The notes below the pieces were generated by a model. The model was not told the origin of the DNA and did no database searches. It saw nothing but the letters and a program-made list of their open reading frames with translations. A DNA stretch of 64,000 nucleotides, from NCBI RefSeq assembly GCF_000304335.1, contig NZ_CAJF01000001.1:186001-250000 (forward strand). Reading direction: 5' to 3'. A program made the translations under genes and the position numbers. How positions within the stretch are numbered: the stretch's first letter is position 1; each line of letters starts with the position of its first letter. Positions 42,692-51,009 of the stretch are shown in pieces. Origin of the DNA: Microbacterium yannicii PS01. GTDB taxonomy: Bacteria; Actinomycetota; Actinomycetes; Actinomycetales; Microbacteriaceae.

Positions 42692-43665
42692 TGGGCGCTC
42701 GGCAGGCGCGGTCGCGGCTTTCGAGAGCGACGCAACGGTCACAGGCCCTCATGACGGCTGGGGCGACGATCTCGGTCGTGCTGCTGTTAACCGCGTGCGG
42801 TGGCGAATCACGAGCGGATTCGGAGGGGCTCGCCGGCACGGTTCTCGCGGACGGCTCCTCAACGGTCGCGCCGCTGACTGGAGCAGCACGTCATCTTTTC
42901 GTCGGTATCGAACCCGATGTCGACATCAAGAACACCTCGACCGGCACGACTGCCGGATTCCGCTCCTTCTGCTCGGGCAATACCGACATCTCGAACGCCT
43001 CCCGCCCGATCTCCGACGACGAGATCTCGAGGTGCGCTGACGCGGGCATCGACTTCACAGAGATCGTTGTAGCCAATGACGGACTCTCGGTCATCGTGAA
43101 TCCGGAGAACGACTGGGCGACAGATCTGACCGTCGAGCAACTCGCCGCCATCTGGGCGCCGAACGCTGAAGCTGAAATCACCAACTGGAATCAGGTGGAC
43201 CCCGCGTTTCCCGACGAGCCGCTCGTGCTCTTCGGTCCGGGCAGCGACTCCGGAACGCTCGACTTTTTCACCGCGGCCATCACCGGGCAAGAAGGAGCCA
43301 TCCGTGCGGACTACAGCGCCTCCGAGGACGACGACCACACCGTCGCCGGAGTGCGCAAGGACATCGGTGCCATCGGCTTCCTCGGTCTCAGCTACGTAGA
43401 GGAGAACGAGGGCGACATCGCTGCGGTGGCGGTTGATGGCGTGTCACCGAGCCTCGAAACCGTCCAGAACGGCAGTTATGCACCGCTCAGTCGCCCGCTG
43501 TTCATCTACGTCAACAACGATTCGTTCGCGAACAAGCCACAGGTGAAGGCATTCGTCGACTTCTACGTAGAGAACGCGTTGGACATTGCAGAACGAGCGC
43601 TATTCGTGCCGCTGACGGAGGAGCAAGTCCTTCTGGCACAAGACGAGCTCGATTCACTCGGGTGA
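42688..43665 (+). CDS. PstS-like phosphate-binding lipoprotein in ars operon
   Basis: The 325-residue protein has a signal ending VVLLLTACGGES (lipobox) and a PstS-type periplasmic-binding fold. Contact segments are DGSSTVAPLTGAA, GTTAGFRSFCSG with ISNASRPISDDE, and GPGSDSGTLDFF, the loops that hold phosphate in PstS. No pstC, pstA or pstB follows. It could bind arsenate or phosphate at the cell surface and work with the chromosomal Pst permease, or sequester arsenate. The start overlaps arsC. Confidence 0.87.
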   Translation: MMGARQARSRLSRATQRSQALMTAGATISVVLLLTACGGESRADSEGLAGTVLADGSSTVAPLTGAARHLFVGIEPDVDIKNTSTGTTAGFRSFCSGNTDISNASRPISDDEISRCADAGIDFTEIVVANDGLSVIVNPENDWATDLTVEQLAAIWAPNAEAEITNWNQVDPAFPDEPLVLFGPGSDSGTLDFFTAAITGQEGAIRADYSASEDDDHTVAGVRKDIGAIGFLGLSYVEENEGDIAAVAVDGVSPSLETVQNGSYAPLSRPLFIYVNNDSFANKPQVKAFVDFYVENALDIAERALFVPLTEEQVLLAQDELDSLG

Positions 43666-43764
43666 GCCAACGGACCACCCAGTGGCGGCGTCGCAACCGC
43701 GAGGCACCACAGCCCAACGTTCAGCACGCCGTCTTCTCTCACCGCTCCAGATAAGGATCGAAAC

Positions 43765-45147
43765 ATGCACATCGTTGCCATCGGTGGAAGCGACGCGGGG
43801 ATCTCCGCAGCGCTCCGCGCCCGGGAACTCGACCCCTCCGTCGACGTGACCGTCGTGGTCGCCGACAGTTACCCGAACTATTCGATCTGCGGCATCCCGT
43901 ACTACTTCTCCGGCGACGTGCAGCCGTGGCAGTCGCTGGCCCACCGGACCCACGCGGACCTCGAGGCGACCGGCATGACGCTTCGTCTGGACACCCTCGC
44001 CACCCGGATCGACGCGGGAGCCCGCCGGCTCAACGTCCAAGACGCGTCCGGTGAATCGTCGCTCTCCTACGACGAGCTGATCGTGGGCACCGGCGCGCTC
44101 CCCGCGTTCGCCGGCATCCGAGGGCTCGACTCGCTCGGGCCGGATGACGGCGTGCACGTCATCCACTCGATAGGCGACACCTTCGCTCTCGAGCGGCACC
44201 TCGACGAACGAGACCCGAAGACCGCCCTCATCATCGGCGCCGGCTACGTCGGCCTGGAGATGGCCGAAGGCTTCACCGGCCGCGGCATCCACGTCACGCA
44301 ATTGCAGCGCGGCACGGAGGTGCTGTCGACGCTCGATCCCGAGCTGGCCGGTGCCGTGCACACGGAGCTGGTGCGCCACGGTGTCGAGGTCCACACCGGC
44401 ACGACGGTTCACGCGGTGGAGAAGACGGATGCCGGTGTCACGGTGCACGCCGAGCGCGGCGGTGCTCCCATCACTTTCACCGTCGACCTCGTGCTCGCCG
44501 TCGTCGGCGTCCGACCCAACACGACCCTCCTCGAGCAGGCGGGCGCCACCCTCGGCGCCGGTGGAGCCGTGATGGTCGACGAGCACATGCGCACCGGCAT
44601 CCCGAACGTGTTCGCCGCCGGCGACGGCGTGATCACACACCACCGCCTCCTCGGCACGACCTACCTGCCGCTGGGGACCACAGCGCACAAGCAGGGGCGC
44701 GTGGCGGGTGAGAACGCCATCGGAGGAAGCGCCCGGTTCGCCGGGTCGGTGGGCACGCAGGTCGTGAAGGTGTTCGACGTCGTGGCCGCGCGCACCGGGC
44801 TGCGCGAGCACGAGGCCGCAGCAGCCGGCTACCTGCCCTCGACCACCCAGTCCGTCGCCGACGACCACAAGCGGTACTACCCCGGCGCGCAGCCGATCAG
44901 CATCCGCATCACCGGTGACACCGAGAGCGGCCTTCTCCTCGGTGCACAGCTGGTGGGGCGACTCGGGACCGAGACCGCCAAGCGCGTCGACACGTATGCC
45001 ACGGCTCTCTTCGCGGGACTCACCGTGGCGCAGGTCAGCGACCTCGACCTGTCCTACACCCCTCCGCTCGGGTCGCCATGGGACGCGGTGCAGGCGGCCA
45101 CTCAGGCCTGGTCTCGTGCGCACACGGCCGCGGCGGTGCCCGCATGA
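43765..45147 (+). CDS. FAD-dependent pyridine nucleotide-disulfide oxidoreductase, CoA-disulfide-reductase-like (copy 2)
   Basis: The 460-residue protein is a close, equal-length relative of the protein at 18997. Its FAD motif is IVAIGGSDAGISAA, the active cysteine is Cys42 (SICGIPYY), and the NAD motif IIGAGYVGLE (Gly160) is intact, followed by FAAGDGV. It should reduce a low-molecular-weight disulfide or transfer sulfane sulfur. It begins 99 bp after the PstS-like gene, and its stop overlaps the next gene (ATGA). Confidence 0.9.
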   Translation: MHIVAIGGSDAGISAALRARELDPSVDVTVVVADSYPNYSICGIPYYFSGDVQPWQSLAHRTHADLEATGMTLRLDTLATRIDAGARRLNVQDASGESSLSYDELIVGTGALPAFAGIRGLDSLGPDDGVHVIHSIGDTFALERHLDERDPKTALIIGAGYVGLEMAEGFTGRGIHVTQLQRGTEVLSTLDPELAGAVHTELVRHGVEVHTGTTVHAVEKTDAGVTVHAERGGAPITFTVDLVLAVVGVRPNTTLLEQAGATLGAGGAVMVDEHMRTGIPNVFAAGDGVITHHRLLGTTYLPLGTTAHKQGRVAGENAIGGSARFAGSVGTQVVKVFDVVAARTGLREHEAAAAGYLPSTTQSVADDHKRYYPGAQPISIRITGDTESGLLLGAQLVGRLGTETAKRVDTYATALFAGLTVAQVSDLDLSYTPPLGSPWDAVQAATQAWSRAHTAAAVPA

Positions 45148-45647
45148 GCGCGCCGCCCACGGTGCTGTTCATCTGCCAGCACAACGCCGGACGCTCGCAA
45201 CTCGGCGCGCATCTGCTCACCCACATCGCGCCCGGTCGGTTCATCGCCGACAGCGCCGGCCTGAACCCCGCGGACGAGATCAACCCGACCGTCGCGGAGG
45301 CGCTCAACGAGATCGGCATCGACACGTCGGCCGCCCGGCCGCGCCGAGTGACCGCGTCAGACCTGACCACCGCCGACATCGTCGTGACGATGAAACCTGG
45401 TCTCGCCTTGCCTTCCCCGGTAGCGGGACGTTTGGTCGAATGGGAGTTCCCCAATCCGGAATCATGGGACCTCGAGGGAGTACGGGGCCTTCGCGATGCG
45501 ATCGCCCAGCAGGTGCGAGGCCTGGCGGATGAGCCGCCCGCCGAAACTAGTTCCGCCGCATCGAAGCACTGTTCACGCCGACCGCCGAGGGCGCAGGGAG
45601 CAGACTGCGCACGAGCCGTCGGCGACGAGCTTGTGCCCGTCGATTGA
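45144..45647 (+). CDS. ArsC-like protein lacking second and third redox cysteines (copy 2), altered 3' end
   Basis: The protein matches the one at 18590: CQHNAGRS (Cys11), TMKPGLALP in place of the GCGDACP motif, and FPNPESWDLEG. It runs 167 residues instead of 136. After about residue 135 the tail (SAASKHCSRRPPRAQGAD) resembles nothing in copy 1, and its last 75 bases overlap the convergent replication-like gene. The original stop was probably lost when the two segments were joined. Confidence 0.82.
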   Translation: MSAPPTVLFICQHNAGRSQLGAHLLTHIAPGRFIADSAGLNPADEINPTVAEALNEIGIDTSAARPRRVTASDLTTADIVVTMKPGLALPSPVAGRLVEWEFPNPESWDLEGVRGLRDAIAQQVRGLADEPPAETSSAASKHCSRRPPRAQGADCARAVGDELVPVD

Positions 45648-46271
45648 GCAGTCCCACCCCCGGCGCCGCGCTCCCTGCTGCTGGGCCTCGAAGGCGGTCC
45701 TGGCACGCGCACAGGCACCGCACGGTAGCGGAGTACCGACGGGGTGCATGGGGCAGTAGGGGGAGTCCGCGTTATGCGTGACGTTATGCCGTTCGTAGGC
45801 CCTCTCCTTTGGGGAGTCGATTAAGGAGCCGGAGCCTACGTCCGCTGTGACGTGACGGGTTCCGTCACGCGTGACGTCACCCGTCGGTGACCGAGTCTCG
45901 CTAAGGTCGGTCGGCTCCACGAACGGAGTACGGCGCTGGCGGTCGCGGTACGCCTTCTGACGACGTCGTGCCGCTTCCCGGTACCGGGACACTTCCTCTG
46001 CGGTCGACTGTCGCAGATCTATGGACCAGCCTTTGAGCTGGAACCGTTCGGGGGTTCGTTCCCAGAGCCCGGCGCGCTCGAGTTCGTCGAAGGCGGATGG
46101 GTCGTCTCCGTCCGGATGCAGGTACTTGGTGTATCTGTCCGGCACAGCTCCGTCCGTGCCCTGACCGTTGCACCACATAAGAGCGCCCGCCAAGACCCGG
46201 AAGGCCCGATCGCTCAGATTGTCGATGCGGATGCTCCCGAGCCATTCTGCGGGGAGCCTGGCGTCGACCAC
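45573..46271 (-). CDS. Replication- or phage-type DNA-associated protein
   Basis: The 232-residue protein starts with GTG at 46271 (MVDARLPAEWLGSIRIDNLS). It has a winged-helix-like front (LSDRAFRVLAGALMWCNGQG, DELERAGLWER), a basic helix (REAARRRQKAYRDRQRRTP) and a Cys/His-bearing end (YCPMHP, PCGACARAR, SCAVCSL), probably a zinc motif. The arrangement is like replication-associated proteins of actinobacterial integrative elements. The family name is uncertain. It follows the HTH gene by 18 bp. Confidence 0.68.
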   Translation of the reverse strand: MVDARLPAEWLGSIRIDNLSDRAFRVLAGALMWCNGQGTDGAVPDRYTKYLHPDGDDPSAFDELERAGLWERTPERFQLKGWSIDLRQSTAEEVSRYREAARRRQKAYRDRQRRTPFVEPTDLSETRSPTGDVTRDGTRHVTADVGSGSLIDSPKERAYERHNVTHNADSPYCPMHPVGTPLPCGACARARTAFEAQQQGARRRGWDCSIDGHKLVADGSCAVCSLRPRRSA

Positions 46272-46289
46272 GATCGCGATCCGCTGGGG

Positions 46290-46469
46290 TCAGCCTTCGA
46301 CGCCGAAGACTCGCAAGAGTCCGGCGCGGGGAATCATCCGTCGCGGCCCGAGTTGAACGCTCGGAATGGTGCCCCGCTCGACGCCGGCCTTGATCGTTCG
46401 GTACTCGACGCCGACAAGGGCGGCGGCGTCTTTGTAGGTGAGCGCGAGTGAGGTCTCTGACTTGTTCAT
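46290..46469 (-). CDS. Excisionase-family HTH protein
   Basis: The 59-residue protein (MNKSETSLALTYKDAAALVG) has the MerR/Xis-like helix-turn-helix of element excisionases: LTYKDAAALVGVEYRTIKAG, a wing RGTIPSVQLGPRRMIPRAG and a short end. It should bend the att site or direct excision. The ATG at 46469 follows GGAAGGACCG. It is divergent from the DUF6214-integrase pair. Confidence 0.8.
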   Translation of the reverse strand: MNKSETSLALTYKDAAALVGVEYRTIKAGVERGTIPSVQLGPRRMIPRAGLLRVFGVEG

Positions 46470-46596
46470 GATCGGTCCTTCCTGAGCCACGTATGTCAGC
46501 GCACGCCCACACCGTAGCACCGATGTGAGCCAGATGTGTCAAGAATGCGTCATGTCATACCTTGTTCAGCATTCTTGCGCCTGAGATACTGGGCGC

Positions 46597-47184
46597 ATGG
46601 TGCAGCTGGGAACCGCCGACGTGAGCGACGAGCGAGTCGACGTCGGGAACGGCGTCAGCGTGCCGCGATCGTGGACTGCTGTTCTCCGCGGCGAGCCGGA
46701 TGTGCCCGGCACCATCCGTGTGCACGTCGCGTTCGACCGCCGGCTCGGCCGCGGCGCCGCATCGGTGGTGAGCGTCGAGCGCGAGGGCGAGGGTGATGAG
46801 GTGACCAGCCTCACGTTGCGGGAGGTTCGCGTGCAGGCAGCGTTGCAGGCCTCGGGCTTGAAGGTCTCCACAGTCGTCGACGGCGCCCAGCGGTCCGAGT
46901 CCGGTGCGGCGTACCTTAGGCGCATGCGCGAGCGGTCGGAGCGAACAGCGGCTGAGAACGTGAATGACGCCGCGGTGATCTACCGACTCGCCGCGGCTGT
47001 TAACCTCCCGCCCTTGAAGACGGTCGCCGACTGTCTGAGTGTGAGTCAGAGCACCGCCACCCGTCTCATGAATCGTGCGCGCATCGACGGGCTCGCGGCG
47101 GGCATCAGACTTCCGGATGCCGAGGCAACCGGTCCGATCACCGGAGGCCACGGCCCCACACCCAGCGGGCCGTCGATCAACTAG
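46597..47184 (+). CDS. DUF6214-type protein upstream of integrase
   Basis: The 195-residue protein has an N-terminal beta-rich domain (VPRSWTAVLRGEPDVPGTI, VHVAFDRRLGRGAASVV). Its C-terminal part carries a helix-turn-helix, LKTVADCLSVSQSTATRLMN, like actinobacterial WhiA/Xre-type DNA-binding heads. Proteins of this type sit directly before integrases in Microbacteriaceae elements. It is followed 9 bp later by the integrase, so they are likely co-transcribed, and it may regulate integration. Confidence 0.75.
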   Translation: MVQLGTADVSDERVDVGNGVSVPRSWTAVLRGEPDVPGTIRVHVAFDRRLGRGAASVVSVEREGEGDEVTSLTLREVRVQAALQASGLKVSTVVDGAQRSESGAAYLRRMRERSERTAAENVNDAAVIYRLAAAVNLPPLKTVADCLSVSQSTATRLMNRARIDGLAAGIRLPDAEATGPITGGHGPTPSGPSIN

Positions 47185-47193
47185 GGATGCAGC

Positions 47194-48429
47194 GTGGCGC
47201 GACGAGTGAATCACGACGGTACAGTCTCCGCGTACGTCACACCGTCCGGGGAGACCCGGTTTCGAATCGCGTACTGGGTCGTTCGCCCGGATGGCGAGTT
47301 CGTCCGACGATTCCGTCGAGGCTTCGAGAGCGAGCGCCGCGCACGCGAAGTGCTTACGGAGATTCAGGTCGATATCCGCCGTGGCACTCACGTTGAGCAG
47401 ACGCGCGAGACCCTCAACGGATATTCCGCGAAGTATTTCGACGGTCTGCGGGTGCGCCCCACCACTCTCGCCGGCTACCGGAAGCATTTCCGCGTCCACG
47501 TGGAGAGCTCATCGCTCGGGCGCACGCCGCTGAGCGATATCTCGAAGGATCAGCTCAACCGCTTCTACCGACAGCTCGAGCGTGATGGTCGGAAGGACCG
47601 CGGGCACCTTGGTGAGCCGCTGGGGCCGGCCACCATTCGCCACGTCCATGTGCTGGTGTCGCAGATCCTGCAGCACGCGCTCGAAGACGGACTCATCAGG
47701 CTGAATCCCGCCAAGCGCGCTTCGCCGCCGACCAAGATCGACGCGGCGCCGCCGGAGATGATGACCTGGTCGGCCGAGAATGCTCGGCTGTTCCTGGAGT
47801 GGTCGCAGTCCACCGGCGACTACCTTTGGCTCGCGTGGCTGACACTGCTCGGCACCGGAATGCGCCGCGGCGAGATCCTTGGCCTCCGGTGGAAGGATGT
47901 CGACCTCGAGAACAACGTCATCACCATCGCCCGCGCGATGTCGTACGTGAAGGAAGCCGGGAAGAAGCCGATCATCGACTTCCGCCAGACCAAGAGTGGT
48001 CGTGTGCGCAACGTCGACATCGATGCCCGACTAGCCCATGCGCTGCTGACGAAGCGCGATCTCCTGCGCGCGGTGGCGCCCGAGCTTGCCAGGGGTGAGC
48101 AGCTGATCTTCTGCAACAAGTTCGGGCGACCTCACAACCCGACGCAGTTCTCGCGGCAGTGGCGGGAGCGGGTCAACAAAGCCGCGGACGCGCACCCCGA
48201 TCTCGACCGGCTTCACCTCCACGAACTGCGGCATACGCATGCGACGTTGCTCTTGCGCGCCGGCGTGCATCCGAAGATCGTGTCGGAGCGGCTCGGTCAC
48301 GCCGATATTCAGACGACTCTGAACACGTACTCACATGCGGTGCGGACCCTTCAGCGCGGCGCCGCGGACCTGGTGGGGGAGTTGCTCGCCCCCACTCGCG
48401 TTGACGGATCGGTACTGAGCACGACCTGA
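47194..48429 (+). CDS. int: Tyrosine site-specific integrase of the island
   Basis: The 411-residue recombinase has an N-terminal AP2-like arm-binding part (about 1-70), a core-binding SAM-like domain (about 75-170) and a catalytic domain with Arg224 (GTGMRRGEILGLRW), His343 and Arg346 (HLHELRHTHAT), His369 (ERLGHAD) and Tyr379 (LNTYSHAV). It should recombine the 23-bp tRNA core at 7818 and 51008. The gene starts with GTG at 47194, about 2.6 kb from the right att site. Confidence 0.94.
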   Translation: MARRVNHDGTVSAYVTPSGETRFRIAYWVVRPDGEFVRRFRRGFESERRAREVLTEIQVDIRRGTHVEQTRETLNGYSAKYFDGLRVRPTTLAGYRKHFRVHVESSSLGRTPLSDISKDQLNRFYRQLERDGRKDRGHLGEPLGPATIRHVHVLVSQILQHALEDGLIRLNPAKRASPPTKIDAAPPEMMTWSAENARLFLEWSQSTGDYLWLAWLTLLGTGMRRGEILGLRWKDVDLENNVITIARAMSYVKEAGKKPIIDFRQTKSGRVRNVDIDARLAHALLTKRDLLRAVAPELARGEQLIFCNKFGRPHNPTQFSRQWRERVNKAADAHPDLDRLHLHELRHTHATLLLRAGVHPKIVSERLGHADIQTTLNTYSHAVRTLQRGAADLVGELLAPTRVDGSVLSTT

Positions 48430-48480
48430 CGGAGGTGCATGGCGGGCCCGTGGTCAGCAGGGCGAAGGGGGTTGCGGCCC

Positions 48481-49977
48481 TCACGCGGTCAATGCGTCCT
48501 TCGCCGCCTGGAAGGTCTCGACAGCGTCTTCCGGGCGCGCGGCGGCCGCCACGAAGCCGTCTGGTCGCACGAGGTACAGCCGAGTAGGAGACAACCGCTG
48601 ATGCGGATCTGAATCGAAGGAGAAGTGATTCACACCCATTGCGCCGGCCACCTTCGCAGCGGCAGTCGCCTCAGCTCCATAGGCGTGCACCTGCCAGCTC
48701 AGGCTGCGGAGTGCGGGGTAGTTGTCTCCCGACCACGGCAAGCGCCGGCCGACGGCTGCATCACGCTCGCCGGAAATCGGCATTCGATATCGGATGCGAG
48801 TCTGAGACAGATAGCCGAACAGGCGCTCGCCACCGATCAACCGCGGCATGATCGGTAGGGCGAGCGGCGCGATGACGGGGACGACGCGGTCTCGTATGAA
48901 ACGCGCAAGGTGGCTCCGCGATGTCAGCCGTACAAACGCAGCATCCGTCGTCTTGACGAGCATCGCCGCCACGGGTTGACGCTCGAGCTCGTATCGCTCG
49001 AGGGATGATGGCGCGGCCTGTCCACAGATGACGTCGGCAAGCTTGAGCGCCAGATTATGCGCATCTTGCAACCCGGTGTTCATGCCCTGCGCGCCCACAG
49101 GGGAGTGCACATGAGCTGCATCCCCGATGAGGAAGGTTGGGCCGACGCGGAAGTGCTCGGCGAGCCGATGGTGAGCGCGGTAACGCGAGAACCATGCCGA
49201 CTTTGAATAGCGGATCCCGAACCCTCTCTCGAGCCGCCCCTGGATCATCTGCTCTAGGTCCGCGATAGGAACCGTGTCGGGGGCGCCAGCGAGCCCTAGA
49301 ATCCGGAAATGCCCACGCTCTCCCATCGGAAATCCGAGAACGAAGTCGTCTCCATGGATCCGCATGTTAATCGCGCCGGGCACGAGGCCGGTGGCGTCGA
49401 GGGCGTCGGCGACGAAGAAGGACAGCCGGTTGGTCACACCGTCGAAGGCGACCCCCAGCGCTTTGCGAACCGCCGAGGACGCCCCATCCGCGCCGATGCA
49501 CCACCTGCCCTGGATCTTCTCCCTGCCCGCCGGGCCCTCCGCCACTACCAGGACCGCTTCGTCGCCGAGGTTGCGGAGCTCACGCATCCGGCGTCCCCAT
49601 CGGATTTCACCGCCGCGCTCCAGTAGCGCCGTTCCGAGGATCCGCTCGGTTCTGCTCTGTTCCAGGATGAACAGACCCGGGTATGGCGTCAGTTTCTCCC
49701 CCATACCGGTAAATGAGAGTGAGCCGAAGGTCCGACGACCGTAACCGGGGCACACCGCCGGTGCGGGGGAAGCTTCAGCGAGGAATTGACGCGACATCCC
49801 CAGCTGGTCGAAGAGTTCCAGCGATCTCGCCTGCAACGCGAGCGCGCGAGATTCCCGAGTGGCTCCTTCTTTATGGTCGATCACCACGATCCGTGCGCCG
49901 CGTGTAGCGAGACAGACCGCGGCCATCAGCCCGCTGGGTCCCGCGCCGACGATAATCACGTCGAACTCGACGTTCAT
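48481..49977 (-). CDS. FAD-dependent monooxygenase (PheA/TfdB type)
   Basis: The 498-residue protein has the class A flavin monooxygenase motifs: FDVIIVGAGPSGLMAAVCLA at the N-terminus, the GADGASSAVRKALG (DG) motif in the middle and FLIGDAAHVHSPVGAQGMNT (GD motif). A C-terminal thioredoxin-like lobe follows. Members hydroxylate aromatics or inactivate antibiotics such as rifamycins. The substrate is unknown. It is the only non-metal cargo gene at the right end and may have been captured separately. Confidence 0.9.
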   Translation of the reverse strand: MNVEFDVIIVGAGPSGLMAAVCLATRGARIVVIDHKEGATRESRALALQARSLELFDQLGMSRQFLAEASPAPAVCPGYGRRTFGSLSFTGMGEKLTPYPGLFILEQSRTERILGTALLERGGEIRWGRRMRELRNLGDEAVLVVAEGPAGREKIQGRWCIGADGASSAVRKALGVAFDGVTNRLSFFVADALDATGLVPGAINMRIHGDDFVLGFPMGERGHFRILGLAGAPDTVPIADLEQMIQGRLERGFGIRYSKSAWFSRYRAHHRLAEHFRVGPTFLIGDAAHVHSPVGAQGMNTGLQDAHNLALKLADVICGQAAPSSLERYELERQPVAAMLVKTTDAAFVRLTSRSHLARFIRDRVVPVIAPLALPIMPRLIGGERLFGYLSQTRIRYRMPISGERDAAVGRRLPWSGDNYPALRSLSWQVHAYGAEATAAAKVAGAMGVNHFSFDSDPHQRLSPTRLYLVRPDGFVAAAARPEDAVETFQAAKDALTA

Positions 49978-50061
49978 GCGTCCACCCTGCCACGGGCAAG
50001 GTCAACGCGGTGGCGTCCTGCGGCAGACCAGTCGCGAACTGAAAGAGATCTTCACCGAACT

Positions 50062-50249
50062 CGCTTCTTCGCGATCACTCGGATGAGTCGCGATCCTGGC
50101 ACGAAGGCCTACCTCGACAAGCGCCTGGCCGAGGGACGCATTCGACGCGAGATCAGACGCGGCATCAAGCGCTACCTCGCCCGTCGCCTCTACCGCACCC
50201 TCAACGCGCTCGACGACTCGCTCCTGATCCGGCCCCGAGCTCCACCCTC
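50062..50249 (+). pseudogene. IS110-like transposase C-terminal remnant
   Basis: In the plus frame, TRMSRDPGTKAYLDKRLAEG and then IRRGIKRYLARRLYRTLNAL resemble the conserved end of IS110-family transposases (a K-R-x-x-x-x-G...I.R.LKRY.AR..Y pattern). The catalytic DEDD part and the terminal repeats are missing. It is a scar near the right end of the island. Confidence 0.55.
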
Positions 50250-50430
50250 GCTTCGACAATTAGCTGATCACGCGGGGCGGGGACGACGCAGTGCCCGAGT
50301 GAGCGGTTGATAAGCGGAGCTCGCAGCGCAGCGGAGAGCGGAGTCTGCAAAGAGCGAACGACAGGAACGGAGGCGTCTCCTCCCCGCTACCCTCTCGCCG
50401 TCGGAGGGGGGATCCCGGCAACCGTCGCGA

Positions 50431-50613
50431 CTACTCGGGGTGATCGCGCCGGGGACGCAAAGCGATCCACAGCCCGCACCGCCGGCACAGGTACGCACCG
50501 CGCTCGCGCAGGGCGTGCACCTTCCGGCGCGGATATGCCCGCTCACAGCAAGAGCAAGTCACCACCACATCCCCAGTCGCACCGTCAGCACCCACATCGG
50601 AATGATCTCCCAT
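50431..50613 (-). CDS. Tiny zinc-ribbon protein, copy 3
   Basis: The protein is 60 residues from the ATG at 50613 (MGDHSDVGADGATGDVVV), with a front 11 residues longer than copies 1 and 2. It has TCSCCERAYPRRKVHALR and YLCRRCGLWIALRPRRD. The cysteines align with the other copies. It lies about 400 bp from the right att site. Its function is unknown, but preservation of the pattern in three copies argues for a real protein. Confidence 0.75.
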   Translation of the reverse strand: MGDHSDVGADGATGDVVVTCSCCERAYPRRKVHALRERGAYLCRRCGLWIALRPRRDHPE

Positions 50614-51009
50614 CAACCGCGTTCCCGACAGCCCCGCAACTTGCGGCCGCCGAAGGAGCGATCGCCGCGCTCGACCCGCCTCGACCACGCCGCCAGTGAA
50701 CTTGACACACATAGAAGCATCGAAATTCCGGGTTGGCGCTGGAGCCCGGGTGGATCGCTACACTCTCGGCGTCGGAGTGAAGGCGCGCCCGCCGTCAGTG
50801 GCGTCTCCTTCATGAAAACGTGTCCGAAAACCGCTAGCGCCACCGGTGACATGAGCCAACCATGTCGCAACAGGCCTGTTCCACACGGACGGCCATCCGC
50901 GGAAAATCAGGCCTCTAGAGGGGTCGAAATCGGCCTTAACTGTGCCAGTAGGTGTGTCACGCGACTTCGGCGGACGGAAAATCCCTTGAAACCACTGGGA
51001 TCGGAGCGG
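50614..51009. other. Right internal arm of the island, no gene
   Basis: No gene is supported. The stretch holds a TCCGCGGA palindrome (50896-50903), also present at the left end (7883-7890), and the right copy of the 29-bp arm repeat (50935-50963), 45 bp from the att core. It is the integrase-proximal arm of the attachment site. Confidence 0.6.
50935..50963 (+). repeat. Right arm-type direct repeat (29 bp)
   Basis: It is identical to 7955-7983 except at one position. It includes TTAACTGTGCCAGTAGG and ends TGTGTCACGCG. Both copies point the same way, so excision would place them on either side of the joined core. Confidence 0.7.

Noticed and set aside
43654..45123. Long minus-strand open frame opposite the second flavoprotein
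   Set aside because: Low-complexity Gly/Val/Arg/His text typical of an antisense frame; the plus-strand flavoprotein has all expected motifs.
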